From assembly GCF_914767665.1 (NCBI RefSeq), contig NC_059508.1, positions 26,969,501 to 27,033,500 of the forward strand: a stretch of 64,000 bases of DNA, given 5' to 3'. Positions 23,364-37,600 of this stretch are shown here, one piece after another (position 1 is the first letter of the stretch; each line of letters starts with the position of its first letter). Under the pieces are notes generated by a model. The model saw nothing but the letters and a program-made list of their open reading frames with translations. It searched no databases and was not told the DNA's origin. Source of the DNA: Harmonia axyridis. Its lineage: Eukaryota > Arthropoda > Insecta > Coleoptera > Coccinellidae. Made by a program: the position numbers and the translations under genes.

Positions 23364-26300
23364 TTATACCAAAGTGTTTTCCTTAGACACGCGTGTCAAG
23401 CTTTCGTCCCTGTGCAATATGATGAAAAGTGTTAGAATGAGAAACATTAAAGGAAATAACAAACAAATGAAATCAACAACAGAAGTCAGTCGTGCATTTG
23501 TGGTTACAGCAGCAATTGACCTTACCACGTGGGAGATTATAGCTACCTGCGTGACATTCGAGTCCAAGAAAATCAACAATGTGGAATGGCTTACTTGGAT
23601 AATTGTTGATTGAACAAAACGAAGGGAATAAGAACAGTCCCTTATACCAAAGTGGTTTCCTTAGACACGCGTGTCAAGCTTTCGTCCCTGTGCAATACGT
23701 TGAAAAGTGTTAGAATGAGAAACATAGAAGGAAATAACAAACAAATGAAATCAACAACAGAAGTCAGTCGTGCATTTGTGGTTGCAGCAGCAATTGACCT
23801 TACCACGTGGGAGATTAGAGCTACCTGCGTGACATCCGAGTCCAAGATAATCAACAATGTGGAATGGCCTACTTGGATAATTGTTGATTAAACAAAAAAA
23901 AGAGAATAAGAACAGTCCCTTATACCAAAGTGGTTTCCTTAGACACGTGTGTCAAGCTTTCGTCCCTGTGCAATACGATGAGAAGTGTTAGAATGAGAAA
24001 CATTGAAGGAAATAACAAACAAATGAAATCAACATTAGAAGTCAGTCGTGCATTTGTGGTTACAGCAGCAATTGACCTTACCACGTGGGAGATTATAGCT
24101 ACCTGCGTGACATCCGAGTCCAAGAAAATCAACAATGTGGAATGGCCTACTTGGATAATTGTTGATTAAACAAAAAAAAAATAAGAACAGTCCCTTATAC
24201 CAAAGTGGTTTCCTTAGACACGTGTGTCAAGCTTTCGTCCCTGTGCAATACGATGAAAAGTGTTAGAATGAGAAACATAGAAGGAAATAACAAACAAATG
24301 AAATCAACAACAGAAGTCAGTCGTGCATTTGTGATTACAGCAGCAATTGACCTTACCACGTGGGAGCTTATAGCTACCTGCGTGACATCCGAGTCCAAGA
24401 AAATCAACAATGTGGAATGGCTTACTTGGATAATTGTTGATTGAACAAAAAGAAGGGAATAAGAACAGTCCCTCATACCAAAGTGGTTTTCTTAGACACG
24501 TGTGTCAAGCTTTCGTCCCTGTGCAATACGATGAAAAGTGTTAGAATGAGAAACATTGAAGGAAATAACAAACAAATGAAATCAACAACAGAAGTCAGTC
24601 GTGCATTTGTGGTTTCAGCAGCAATTGACCTTACCACGTGGGAGATTATAGCTACCTGCGTGACATCCGAGTTCAAGAAAATCAACAATGTGGAATGACT
24701 TACTTGGATAATTGATCATTATACAAAAAGAATGAAGTAAGAACAGTCCCTTATACGAATGTGGTTTCCATAGACACGTGTGTCAAGCTTTCGTCCCTGT
24801 GCAATACGATGAGAAGTGTAAGAATGAGAAACATAGAAGGAAGAAACAAACAAATGAAATCAACAACAGAAGTCAGTCGTGCATTTGTGGTTACAGCAGC
24901 AATTGACATTACCACGTGGGAGATTCTAGCTACCTGCGTGACATCCGAGTCCAAGAAAATCAACAATTTGGAATGGCTTATTCGGATAATTGTTCATTAA
25001 ACAAAAAAAAGGGAATAAGAACAGTCCCTTATACCAAAGTGGTTTCCTAAGACACGCATGTCAAGCTTTCGTCCCTGTGCAATACGATGAAAAGTATTAA
25101 AATGAGAAACATTGAAGAAAATAACAAACGAATGGAATCAACATTAGAAGTCAGTCATGCATTTGTGGTTACAGCAGCAATTGACCTTACCACGTGGGAG
25201 ATTATAGCTACCTGCGTGACATCCGAGTCCAAGAAAATCAACAATGTGGAATGGCCTACTTGGATAATTGTTGATTAAACAAAAAAAAGTGGTTTCCTTA
25301 GACACGCGTGTCAAGCTTTCGTCCCTGTGCAATACGATGAAAAGTGTTAGAATGAGAAACATAGAAGGAAATAACAAACAAATGAAATCAACAACAGAAG
25401 TCAGTCGTGCATTTGTGGTTACAGTAGCAATTGACCTTACCACGTGGGAGATTATAGCTACCTGCGTGTCATCCGAGTTCAAGAAAATCAACAATGTGGA
25501 ATGGCTTACTTGGATAATTATTGATTAAACAAAAAAAAGGGAATAAGAACAGTCTCTCATACCAAAGTGGTTTTCTCAGACATGTGTGTCAAGCTTTCGT
25601 CCCTGTGCAATACGATGAAAAGTGTTAGAATGAGAAACATACAAGGAAATAACAAACAAAAGAAATCAACAACAGAAGTCAGTCGTGCATTTGTGGTTAC
25701 AGCAGCAATTGACCTTTCCACGTGGGAGATTATAGATAGCTGCGTGACATCCTAGTCCAAGAAAATCAACAATGTGGAATGGCTTACTTGGATAATTGTT
25801 CATCAAAAAGAAAAAAGGGAAGAAGAGTAGTCCCTCATACCAAAGTGGTTTCCTTAGACACGTGTGTCAAGCTTTCGTCACTGTGCAATACGATGAAAAG
25901 TGTTAGAATGAGAAGCATTGAAGAAAATAACAAACGAATGAAATCAACAACAGAAGTCAGTCGTGCATTCGTGGTTACAGCAGCAATTGACCTTACCACG
26001 TGGGAGATAACAGCTACCTGCGTGACATCCGAGCCCAAGAAAATCAACAATGTGGAACGGCTTACTTGGATAATTGTTCATTAAACAAAAAGAAGGGAAT
26101 AAGAACAGTCCCTTATACCAAAGTGGTTTCCTTAGACACGCGTGTCAAGCTTTCGTCCCTGTGCAATACGATGAAAAGTGTTAGAATGAGAAACATTAAA
26201 GGAAATAACAAACAAATGAAATCAACAACAGAAGTCAGTCGTGCATTTGTGGTTACAGCAGCAATTGACCTTACCACGTGGGAGATTATAGCTACCTGCG

Positions 26301-28611
26301 TGACATCCGAGTCCAAGAAAATCAACAATGTGGAATGGCTTACTTGGAGAATTGTTCATCAAAAAGAAAAAAGGGAAGAAGAGCAGTCCCTTATACCAAT
26401 GTGGTTTCCATAGACACGTGTGTCAAGCTTTCGTTCCTGTGCATTACGATGAAAAGTGTTAGAATGAGAAACATTGAAGAAAATAACAAACGAATGAAAT
26501 CAACAACAGAAGTCAGTCGTGCATTTGTGGTTACAGCAGCAATTGACCTTACCACGTGGGAGATAACAGCTACCTGCGTGACATCCGAGCCCAAGAAAAT
26601 CAACAATGTGGAACGGCTTACTTGGATAATTGTTCATTAAACAAAAAGAAGGGAATAAGAGTAGTCCCTCATACCAAAGTGGTTTCCTTAGACACGTGTG
26701 TCAAGCTTTCGTCACTGTGCAATACGATGAAAAGTGTTAGAATGAGAAACATTGAAGAAAATAACAAACGAATGAAATCAACAACAGAAGTCAGTCGTGC
26801 ATTCGTGGTTACAGCAGCAATTGACCTTACCACGTGGGAGATAACAGCTACCTGCGTGACATCCGAGCCCAAGAAAATCAACAATGTGGAACGGCTTACT
26901 TGGATAATTGTTCATTAAACAAAAAGAAGGGAATAAGAACAGTCCCTTATACCAAAGTGTTTTCCTTAGACACGCGTGTCAAGCTTTCGTCCCTGTGCAA
27001 TATGATGAAAAGTGTTAGAATGAGAAACATTAAAGGAAATAACAAACAAATGAAATCAACAACAGAAGTCAGTCGTGCATTTGTGGTTACAGCAGCAATT
27101 GACCTTACCACGTGGGAGATTATAGCTACCTGCGTGACATTCGAGTCCAAGAAAATCAACAATGTGGAATGGCTTACTTGGATAATTGTTGATTGAACAA
27201 AACGAAGGGAATAAGAACAGTCCCTTATACCAAAGTGGTTTCCTTAGACACGCGTGTCAAGCTTTCGTCCCTGTGCAATACGTTGAAAAGTGTTAGAATG
27301 AGAAACATAGAAGGAAATAACAAACAAATGAAATCAACAACAGAAGTCAGTCGTGCATTTGTGGTTGCAGCAGCAATTGACCTTACCACGTGGGAGATTA
27401 GAGCTACCTGCGTGACATCCGAGTCCAAGATAATCAACAATGTGGAATGGCCTACTTGGATAATTGTTGATTAAACAAAAAAAAGAGAATAAGAACAGTC
27501 CCTTATACCAAAGTGGTTTCCTTAGACACGTGTGTCAAGCTTTCGTCCCTGTGCAATACGATGAGAAGTGTTAGAATGAGAAACATTGAAGGAAATAACA
27601 AACAAATGAAATCAACATTAGAAGTCAGTCGTGCATTTGTGGTTACAGCAGCAATTGACCTTACCACGTGGGAGATTATAGCTACCTGCGTGACATCCGA
27701 GTCCAAGAAAATCAACAATGTGGAATGGCCTACTTGGATAATTGTTGATTAAACAAAAAAAAAATAAGAACAGTCCCTTATACCAAAGTGGTTTCCTTAG
27801 ACACGTGTGTCAAGCTTTCGTCCCTGTGCAATACGATGAAAAGTGTTAGAATGAGAAACATAGAAGGAAATAACAAACAAATGAAATCAACAACAGAAGT
27901 CAGTCGTGCATTTGTGATTACAGCAGCAATTGACCTTACCACGTGGGAGCTTATAGCTACCTGCGTGACATCCGAGTCCAAAAAAATCAACAATGTGGAA
28001 TGGCTTACTTGGATAATTGTTGATTGAACAAAAAGAAGGGAATAAGAACAGTCCCTCATACCAAAGTGGTTTTCTTAGACACGTGTGTCAAGCTTTCGTC
28101 CCTGTGCAATACGATGAAAAGTGTTAGAATGAGAAACATTGAAGGAAATAACAAACAAATGAAATCAACAACAGAAGTCAGTCGTGCATTTGTGGTTTCA
28201 GCAGCAATTGACCTTACCACGTGGGAGATTATAGCTACCTGCGTGACATCCGAGTTCAAGAAAATCAACAATGTGGAATGACTTACTTGGATAATTGATC
28301 ATTATACAAAAAGAATGAAGTAAGAACAGTCCCTTATACGAATGTGGTTTCCATAGACACGTGTGTCAAGCTTTCGTCCCTGTGCAATACGATGAAAAGT
28401 GTTAGAATGAGAAACATAGAAGGAAATAACAAACAAATGAAATCAACAACAGAAGTCAGTCGTGCATTTGTGGTTACAGCAGCAATTGACCTTACCACGT
28501 GGGAGATTATAGCTACCTGCGTGACATCCGAGTCCAAGAAAATCAACAATGTGGAATGGCTTACTTGGATAATTGTTCATTAAACATAAAGAAGGGAATG
28601 AGAACAGTCCC
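23364..28611 (+). repeat. Satellite section with a 6-monomer block repeated 3583 bp apart
   Basis: Six consecutive monomers starting near 23364, 23642, 23920, 24195, 24473 and 24751 recur in the same order near 26947, 27225, 27503, 27778, 28056 and 28334. They share rare changes: GTGTTTTCC for GTGGTTTCC, CAATATGATG, GTTGCAGCAGC, a 275-bp monomer with a shortened A-tract, and GTGGTTTTCTTAGAC. The sixth copy differs toward its right end. Between the blocks, near 25275-25290, one monomer has lost about 29 bp (AAACAAAAAAAAGTGG joins where GGGAATAAG…ACCAAAGTGG should be), and near 25739-25755 a CATCCTAGTCC variant occurs. Both changes also occur at 45-46 and 55-56 kb. Confidence 0.85.
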
Positions 28612-31600
28612 TTATACCAAAGTGGTTTCCTTAGACACGCGTGTCAAGCTTTCGTCCCTGTGCAATACGATGAAAAGTGTTAAAATGAGAAACATTGAAG
28701 GAAATAACAAACAAATGAAATCAACATTAGAAGTCATTCGTGCATTTGTGGTTACAGCAGCAATTGACCTTACCACGTGGAAGATTATAGCTACCTGCGT
28801 GACATCCGAGTCCAAGATAATCAACAATGTGGAATGGCTTACTTGGATAATTGTTCATTAAACAAAAAAAAGGGAATAAGAACAGTCCCTTATACCAAAG
28901 TGGTTTACTTAGACACCTGTGTCAAGCTTTCGTTCTTGTGCAATACGATGAAAAGTGTTAGAATGAGAAACATAGAAGGAAATAACAAACAAATGAAATC
29001 AACAACAGAAGTCAGTCGTGCATTTGTGGTTACAGCAGCAATTGACCTTACCACGTGGGAGATTATAGCTACCTGCGTGACATCCGAGTCCAAGAAAATC
29101 AACAATGTGGAATGGCTTACTTGGATAATTGTTCATTAAACAAAACGAAGGGAATAAGAACAGTCCCTTATACCAAAGTGGTTTCCTTAGACACGCGTGT
29201 CAAGCTTTCGTCCCTGTGCAATACGATGAAAAGTGTTAGAATTAGAAACATAGAAGGAAATAACAAACAAATGAAACCAACAACAGAAGTCAGTCGTGCA
29301 TTTGTGGTTACAGCAGCAATTGACCTTACCACGTGGGAGATTATAGCTACCTGCGTGACATTCGAGTCCAAGAAAATCAACAATGTGGAATTGCTTACTT
29401 GGATAATTGTTGATTGAACAAAAAGAAGGGAATAAGAACAGTCCCTTATACCAAAGTGGTTTCCTTAGACACGTGTGTCAAGCTTTCGTCCCTGTGCAAT
29501 ACGATGAGAAGTGTTAGAATGAGAAACATTGAAGGAAATAACAAACAAATGAAATCAACATTAGAAGTCAGTCGTGCATTTGTGGTTACAGCAGCAATTG
29601 ACCTTACCACGTGGGAGATTATAGCTACCTTCGTGACATCCGAGTCCAAGATAATCAACAATGTGGAATGGCCTACTTGGATAATTGTTGATTAAACAAA
29701 AAAAGAGAATAAGAACAGTCCCTTATACCAAAGTGGTTTCCTTAGACACGTGTGTCAAGCTTTCGTCCCTGTGCAATACGATGAAAAGTGTTAGAATGAG
29801 AAACATAGAAGGAAATAACAAACAAATGAAATCAACAACAGAAGTCAGTCGTGCATTTGTGGTTACAGCAGCAATTGACCTTACCACGTGGGAGATTATA
29901 GCTACCTGCGTGACATCCGAGTCCAAGAAAATCAACAATGTGGAATGGCTTACTTGGATAATTGTTCATTAAACAAAAAGAAGGGAATGAGAACAGTCCC
30001 TTATACCAAAGTGGTTTCCTTAGACACGCGTGTCAAGCTTTCGTCCCTGTGCAATACGATGAAAAGTGTTAAAATGAGAAACATTGAAGGAAATAACAAA
30101 CAAATGAAATCAACATTAGAAGTCATTCGTGCATTTGTGGTTACAGCAGCAATTGACCTTACCACGTGGGAGATTATAGCTACCTGCGTGACATCCGAGT
30201 CCAAGATAATCAACAATGTGGAATGGCTTACTTGGATAATTGTTCATTAAACAAAAAGAAGGGAATAAGAACAGTCCCTTATACCAAAGTGGTTTACTTA
30301 GACACCTGTGTCAAGCTTTCGTTCTTGTGCAATACGATGAAAAGTGTTAGAATGAGAAACATAGAAGGAAATAACAAACAAATGAAATCAACAACAGAAG
30401 TCAGTCGTGCATTTGTGGTTACAGCAGCAATTGACCTTACCACGTGGGAGATTATAGCTACCTGCGTGACATCCGAGTCCAAGAAAATCAACAATGTGGA
30501 ATGGCTTACTTGGATAATTGTTCATTAAACAAAACGAAGGAAATAAGAACAGTCCCTTATACCAAAGTGGTTTCCTTAGACACGCGTGTCAAGCTTTCGT
30601 CCCTGTGCAATACGATGAAAAGTGTTAGAATTAGAAACATAGAAGGAAATAACAAACAAATGAAATCAACAACAGAAGTCAGTCGTGCATTTGTGGTTAC
30701 AGCAGCAATTGACCTTACCACGTGGGAGATTATAGCTACCTGCGTGACATTCGAGTCCAAGAAAATCAACAATGTGGAATTGCTTACTTGGATAATTGTT
30801 GATTGAACAAAAAGAAGGGAATAAGAACAGTCCCTTATACCAAAGTGGTTTCCTTAGACACGTGTGTCAAGCTTTCGTCCCTGTGCAATACGATGAGAAG
30901 TGTTAGAATGAGAAACATTGAAGGAAATAACAAACAAATGAAATCAACATTAGAAGTCAGTCGTGCATTTGTGGTTACAGCAGCAATTGACCTTACCACG
31001 TGGGAGATTATAGCTACCTTCGTGACATCCGAGTCCAAGATAATCAACAATGTGGAATGGCCTACTTGGATAATTGTTGATTAAACAAAAAAAGAGAATA
31101 AGAACAGTCCCTTATACCAAAGTGGTTTCCTTAGACACGTGTGTCAAGCTTTCGTCCCTGTGCAATACGATGAAAAGTGTTAGAATGAGAAACATAGAAG
31201 GAAATAACAAACAAATGAAATCAACAACAGAAGTCAGTCGTGCATTTGTGGTTACAGCAGCAATTGACCTTACCACGTGGGAGATTATAGCTACCTGCGT
31301 GACATTCGAGTCCAAGAAAATCAACAATGTGGAATGGCTTACTTGGATAATTGTTGATTGAACAAAAAGAAGGGAATAAAAACAGTCCCTTATACCAAAG
31401 TGGTTTCCTTAGACACGCGTGTCAAGCTTTCGTCCCTGTGCAATACGATGAAAAGTGTTAGAATGAGAAACATAGAAGGAAATAACAAACAAATGAAATC
31501 AACAACAGAAGTCAGTCGTGCATTTGTGGTTACAGCAGCAATTGACCTTACCACGTGGGAGATTATAGCTACCTGCGTGACATTCGAGTCCAAGAAAATC

Positions 31601-34600
31601 AACAATGTGGAATTGCTTACTTGGATAATTGTTGATTGAACAAAAAGAAGGGAATAAGAACAGTCCCTTATACCAAAGTGGTTTCCTTAGACACGTGTGT
31701 CAAGCTTTCGTCCCTTTGCAATACGATGAGAAGTGTTAGAATGAGAAACATTGAAGGAAATAACAAACAAATGAAATCAACATTAGAAGTCAGTCGTGCA
31801 TTTGTGGTTACAGCAGCAATTGGGACGTGGGAGATTATAGCTACCTTCGTGACATCCGAGTCCAAGATAATCAACAATGTGGAATGGCCTACTTGGATAA
31901 TTGTTGATTAGAATAAGAACAGTCCCTTATACCAAAGTGGTTTCCTTAGACACGTGTGTCAAGCTTTCGTCCCTGTGCAATACGATGAAAAGTGTTAGAA
32001 TGAGAAACATAGAAGGAAATAACAAACAAATGAAATCAACAACAGAAGTCAGTCGTGCATTTGTGGTTACAGCAGCAATTGACCTTACCACGTGGGAGAT
32101 TATAGCTACCTGCGTGACATTCGAGTCCAAGAAAATCAACAATGTGGAATGGCTTACTTGGATAATTGTTGATTGAACAAAAAGAAGGGAATAAAAACAG
32201 TCCCTTATACCAAAGTGGTTTCCTTAGACACGCGTGTCAAGCTTTCGTCCCTGTGCAATACGATGAAAAGTGTTAGAATGAGAAACATAGAAGGAAATAA
32301 CAAACAAATGAAATCAACAACAGAAGTCAGTCGTGCATTTGTGGTTACAGCAGCAATTGACCTTACCACGTGGGAGATTATAGCTACCTGCGTGACATTC
32401 GAGTCCAAGAAAATCAACAATGTGGAATTGCTTACTTGGATAATTGTTGATTGAACAAAAAGAAGGGAATAAGAACAGTCCCTTATACCAAAGTGGTTTC
32501 CTTAGACACGTGTGTCAAGCTTTCGTCCCTTTGCAATACGATGAGAAGTGTTAGAATGAGAAACATTGAAGGAAATAACAAACAAATGAAATCAACATTA
32601 GAAGTCAGTCGTGCATTTGTGGTTACAGCAGCAATTGGGACGTGGGAGATTATAGCTACCTTCGTGACATCCGAGTCCAAGATAATCAACAATGTGGAAT
32701 GGCCTACTTGGATAATTGTTGATTAAACAAAAAAAGAGAATAAGAACAGTCCCTTATACCAAAGTGGTTTCCTTAGACACGTGTGTCAAGCTTTCGTCCC
32801 TGTGCAATACGATGAAAAGTGTTAGAATGAGAAACATAGAAGGAAATAACAGACAAATGAAATCAACAAGAGAAGTCAGTCGTGCATTTGTGGTTACAGC
32901 AGCAATTGACCTTACCACGTGGGAGATTATAGCTACCTGCTTGACATTCGAGTCCAAGAAAATCAACAATGTGGAATGGCTTACTTGGATAATTGTTGAT
33001 TGAACAAAAAGAAGGGAATAAAAACAGTCCCTCATACCAAAGTGGTTTCCTTAGACACGTGTGTCAAGCTTTCGTCCCTGTGCAATAAGATGAGAAGTGT
33101 TAGAATGAGAAACATTGAAGGAAATAACAAACAAATGAAATCAACATTAGAAGTCAGTCGTGCATTTGTGGTTACAGCAGCAATTTACCTTACCACGTGG
33201 GAGATTATAGCTACCTGCGTGACATCCGAGTCCAAGAAAATCAACAATGTGGAATGGCTTACTTGGATAATTGATCATTATACAGAAAGAATGAAGTAAG
33301 AACAGTCCCTTATACCAATGTGGTTTCCATAGACACGTGTGTCAAGCTTTCGTCCCTGTGCAATACGATGAGAAGTGTTAGAATGAGAAACATTGAAGGA
33401 AATAACAAACAAATGAAATCAACAACAGAAGTCAGTCGTGCATTTGTGGTTACAGCAGCAATTGACCTTACCACGTGGGAGATTATAGCTACCTGCGTGA
33501 CATTCGAGTCCAAGAAAATCAACAATGTGGAATTGCTTACTTGGATAATTGTTGATTGAACAAAAAGAAGGGAATAAGAACAGTCCCTTATACCAAAGTG
33601 GTTTCCTTAGACACGTGTGTCAAGCTTTCGTCCCTTTGCAATACGATGAGAAGTGTTAGAATGAGAAACATTGAAGGAAATAACAAACAAATGAAATCAA
33701 CATTAGAAGTCAGTCGTGCATTTGTGGTTACAGCAGCAATTGGGACGTGGGAGATTATAGCTACCTTCGTGACATCCGAGTCCAAGATAATCAACAATGT
33801 GGAATGGCCTACTTGGATAATTGTTGATTAAACAAAAAAAGAGAATAAGAACAGTCCCTTATACCAAAGTGGTTTCCTTAGACACGTGTGTCAAGCTTTC
33901 GTCCCTGTGCAATACGATGAAAAGTGTTAGAATGAGAAACATAGAAGGAAATAACAAACAAATGAAATCAACAACAGAAGTCAGTCGTGCATTTGTGGTT
34001 ATAGCAGCAATTGACCTTACCACGTGGGAGATTATAGCTACCTGCTTGACATTCGAGTCCAAGAAAATCAACAATGTGGAATGGCTTACTTGGATAATTG
34101 TTGATTGAACAAAAAGAAGGGAATAAAAACAGTCCCTCATACCAAAGTGGTTTCCTTAGACACGTGTGTCAAGCTTTCGTCCCTGTGCAATAAGATGAGA
34201 AGTGTTAGAATGAGAAACATTGAAGGAAATAACAAACAAATGAAATCAACATTAGAAGTCAGTCGTGCATTTGTGGTTACAGCAGCAATTTACCTTACCA
34301 CGTGGGAGATTATAGCTACCTGCGTGACATCCGAGTCCAAGAAAATCAACAATGTGGAATGGCTTACTTGGATAATTGATCATTATACAGAAAGAATGAA
34401 GTAAGAACAGTCCCTTATACCAATGTGGTTTCCATAGACACGTGTGTCAAGCTTTCGTCCCTGTGCAATACGATGAGAAGTGTTAGAATGAGAAACATTG
34501 AAGGAAATAACAAACAAATGAAATCAACAACAGAAGTCAGTCGTGCATTTGTGGTTACAGCAGCAATTGACCTTACCACGTGGGAGATTATAGCTACCTG

Positions 34601-37600
34601 CGTGACATCCGAGTCCAAGAAAATCAACAATGTGGAATGGCTTACTTGGATAATTGTTCATTAAACAAAAAAAAAAAATAAGAACAGTCCCTTATACCAA
34701 AGTGGTTTCCTCAGACACCTGTGTCAAGCTTTCGTTCCTGTGCAATACGATGAAAAGTGTTAGAATGAGAAACATAGAAGGAAATAACAAACAAATGAAA
34801 TCAACAACAGAAGTCAGTCGTGCATTTGTGGTTACAGCAGCAATTGACCTTACCACGTGGGAGATTATAGCTACCTGCGTGACATTCGAGTCCAAGAAAA
34901 TCAACAATGTGGAATTGCTTACTTGGATAATTGTTGATTGAACAAAAAGAAGGGAATAAGAACAGTCCCTTATACCAAAGTGGTTTCCTTAGACACGCGT
35001 GTCAAGCTTTCGTCCCTGTGCAATACGATGAAAAGTGTTAAAATGAGAAACATTGAAGGAAATGACAAACAAATGAAATCAACATTAGAAGTCATTCGTG
35101 CATTTGTGGTTACAGCAGCAATTGACCTTACCACGTGGAAGATTATAGCTACCTGCGTGACATCCGAGTCCAAGATAATCAACAATGTGGAATGGCTTAC
35201 TTGGATAATTGTTCATTAAACAAAAAAAAGGGAATAAGAACAGTCCCTTATACCAAAGTGGTTTACTTAGACACCTGTGTCAAGCTTTCGTTCTTGTGCA
35301 ATACGATGAAAAGTGTTAGAATGAGAAACATAGAAGGAAATAACAAACAAATGAAATCAACAACAGAAGTCAGTCGTGCATTTGTGGTTACAGCAGCAAT
35401 TGACCTTACCACGTGGGAGATTATAGCTACCTGCGTGACATCCGAGTCCAAGAAAATCAACAATGTGGAATGGCTTACTTGGATAATTGTTCATTAAACA
35501 AAACGAAGGGAATAAGAACAGTCCCTTATACCAAAGTGGTTTCCTTAGACACGCGTGTCAAGCTTTCGTCCCTGTGCAATACGATGAAAAGTGTTAGAAT
35601 TAGAAACATAGAAGGAAATAACAAACAAATGAAACCAACAACAGAAGTCAGTCGTGCATTTGTGGTTACAGCAGCAATTGACCTTACCACGTGGGAGATT
35701 ATAGCTACCTGCGTGACATTCGAGTCCAAGAAAATCAACAATGTGGAATTGCTTACTTGGATAATTGTTGATTGAACAAAAAGAAGGAAATAAGAACAGT
35801 CCCTTATACCAAAGTGGTTTCCTTAGACACGTGTGTCAAGCTTTCGTCCCTGTGCAATACGATGAGAAGTGTTAGAATGAGAAACATTGAAGGAAATAAC
35901 AAACAAATGAAATCAACATTAGAAGTCAGTCGTGCATTTGTGGTTACAGCAGCAATTGACCTTACCACGTGGGAGATTATAGCTACCTTCGTGACATCCG
36001 AGTCCAAGATAATCAACAATGTGGAATGGCCTACTTGGATAATTGTTGATTAAACAAAAAAAGAGAATAAGAACAGTCCCTTATACCAAAGTGGTTTCCT
36101 TAGACACGTGTGTCAAGCTTTCGTCCCTGTGCAATACGATGAAAAGTGTTAGAATGAGAAACATAGAAGGAAATAACAAACAAATGAAATCAACAACAGA
36201 AGTCAGTCGTGCATTTGTGGTTACAGCAGCAATTGACCTTACCACGTGGGAGATTATAGCTACCTGCGTGACATCCGAGTCCAAGAAAATCAACAATGTG
36301 GAATGGCTTACTTGGATAATTGTTCATTAAACAAAAAGAAGGGAATGAGAACAGTCCCTTATACCAAAGTGGTTTCCTTAGACACGCGTGTCAAGCTTTC
36401 GTCCCTGTGCAATACGATGAAAAGTGTTAAAATGAGAAACATTGAAGGAAATAACAAACAAATGAAATCAACATTAGAAGTCATTCGTGCATTTGTGGTT
36501 ACAGCAGCAATTGACCTTACCACGTGGGAGATTATAGCTACCTGCGTGACATCCGAGTCCAAGATAATCAACAATGTGGAATGGCTTACTTGGATAATTG
36601 TTCATTAAACAAAAAGAAGGGAATAAGAACAGTCCCTTATACCAAAGTGGTTTACTTAGACACCTGTGTCAAGCTTTCGTTCTTGTGCAATACGATGAAA
36701 AGTGTTAGAATGAGAAACATAGAAGGAAATAACAAACAAATGAAATCAACAACAGAAGTCAGTCGTGCATTTGTGGTTACAGCAGCAATTGACCTTACCA
36801 CGTGGGAGATTATAGCTACCTGCGTGACATCCGAGTCCAAGAAAATCAACAATGTGGAATGGCTTACTTGGATAATTGTTCATTAAACAAAACGAAGGGA
36901 ATAAGAACAGTCCCTTATACAAAAGTGGTTTCCTTAGACACGCGTGTCAAGCTTTCGTCCCTGTGCAATACGATGAAATGTGTTAGAATTAGAAACATAG
37001 AAGGAAATAACAAACAAATGAAATCAACAACAGAAGTCAGTCGTGCATTTGTGGTTACAGCAGCAATTGACCTTACCACGTGGGAGATTATAGCTACCTG
37101 CGTGACATTCGAGTCCAAGAAAATCAACAATGTGGAATTGCTTACTTGGATAATTGTTGATTGAACAAAAAGAAGGGAATAAGAACAGTCCCTTATACCA
37201 AAGTGGTTTCCTTAGACACGTGTGTCAAGCTTTCGTCCCTGTGCAATACGATGAGAAGTGTTAGAATGAGAAACATTGAAGGAAATAACAAACAAATGAA
37301 ATCAACATTAGAAGTCAGTCGTGCATTTGTGGTTACAGCAGCAATTGACCTTACCACGTGGGAGATTATAGCTACCTTCGTGACATCCGAGTCCAAGATA
37401 ATCAACAATGTGGAATGGCCTACTTGGATAATTGTTGATTAAACAAAAAAAGAGAATAAGAACAGTCCCTTATACCAAAGTGGTTTCCTTAGACACGTGT
37501 GTCAAGCTTTCGTCCCTGTGCAATACGATGAAAAGTGTTAGAATGAGAAACATAGAAGGAAATAACAAACAAATGAAATCAACAACAGAAGTCAGTCGTG

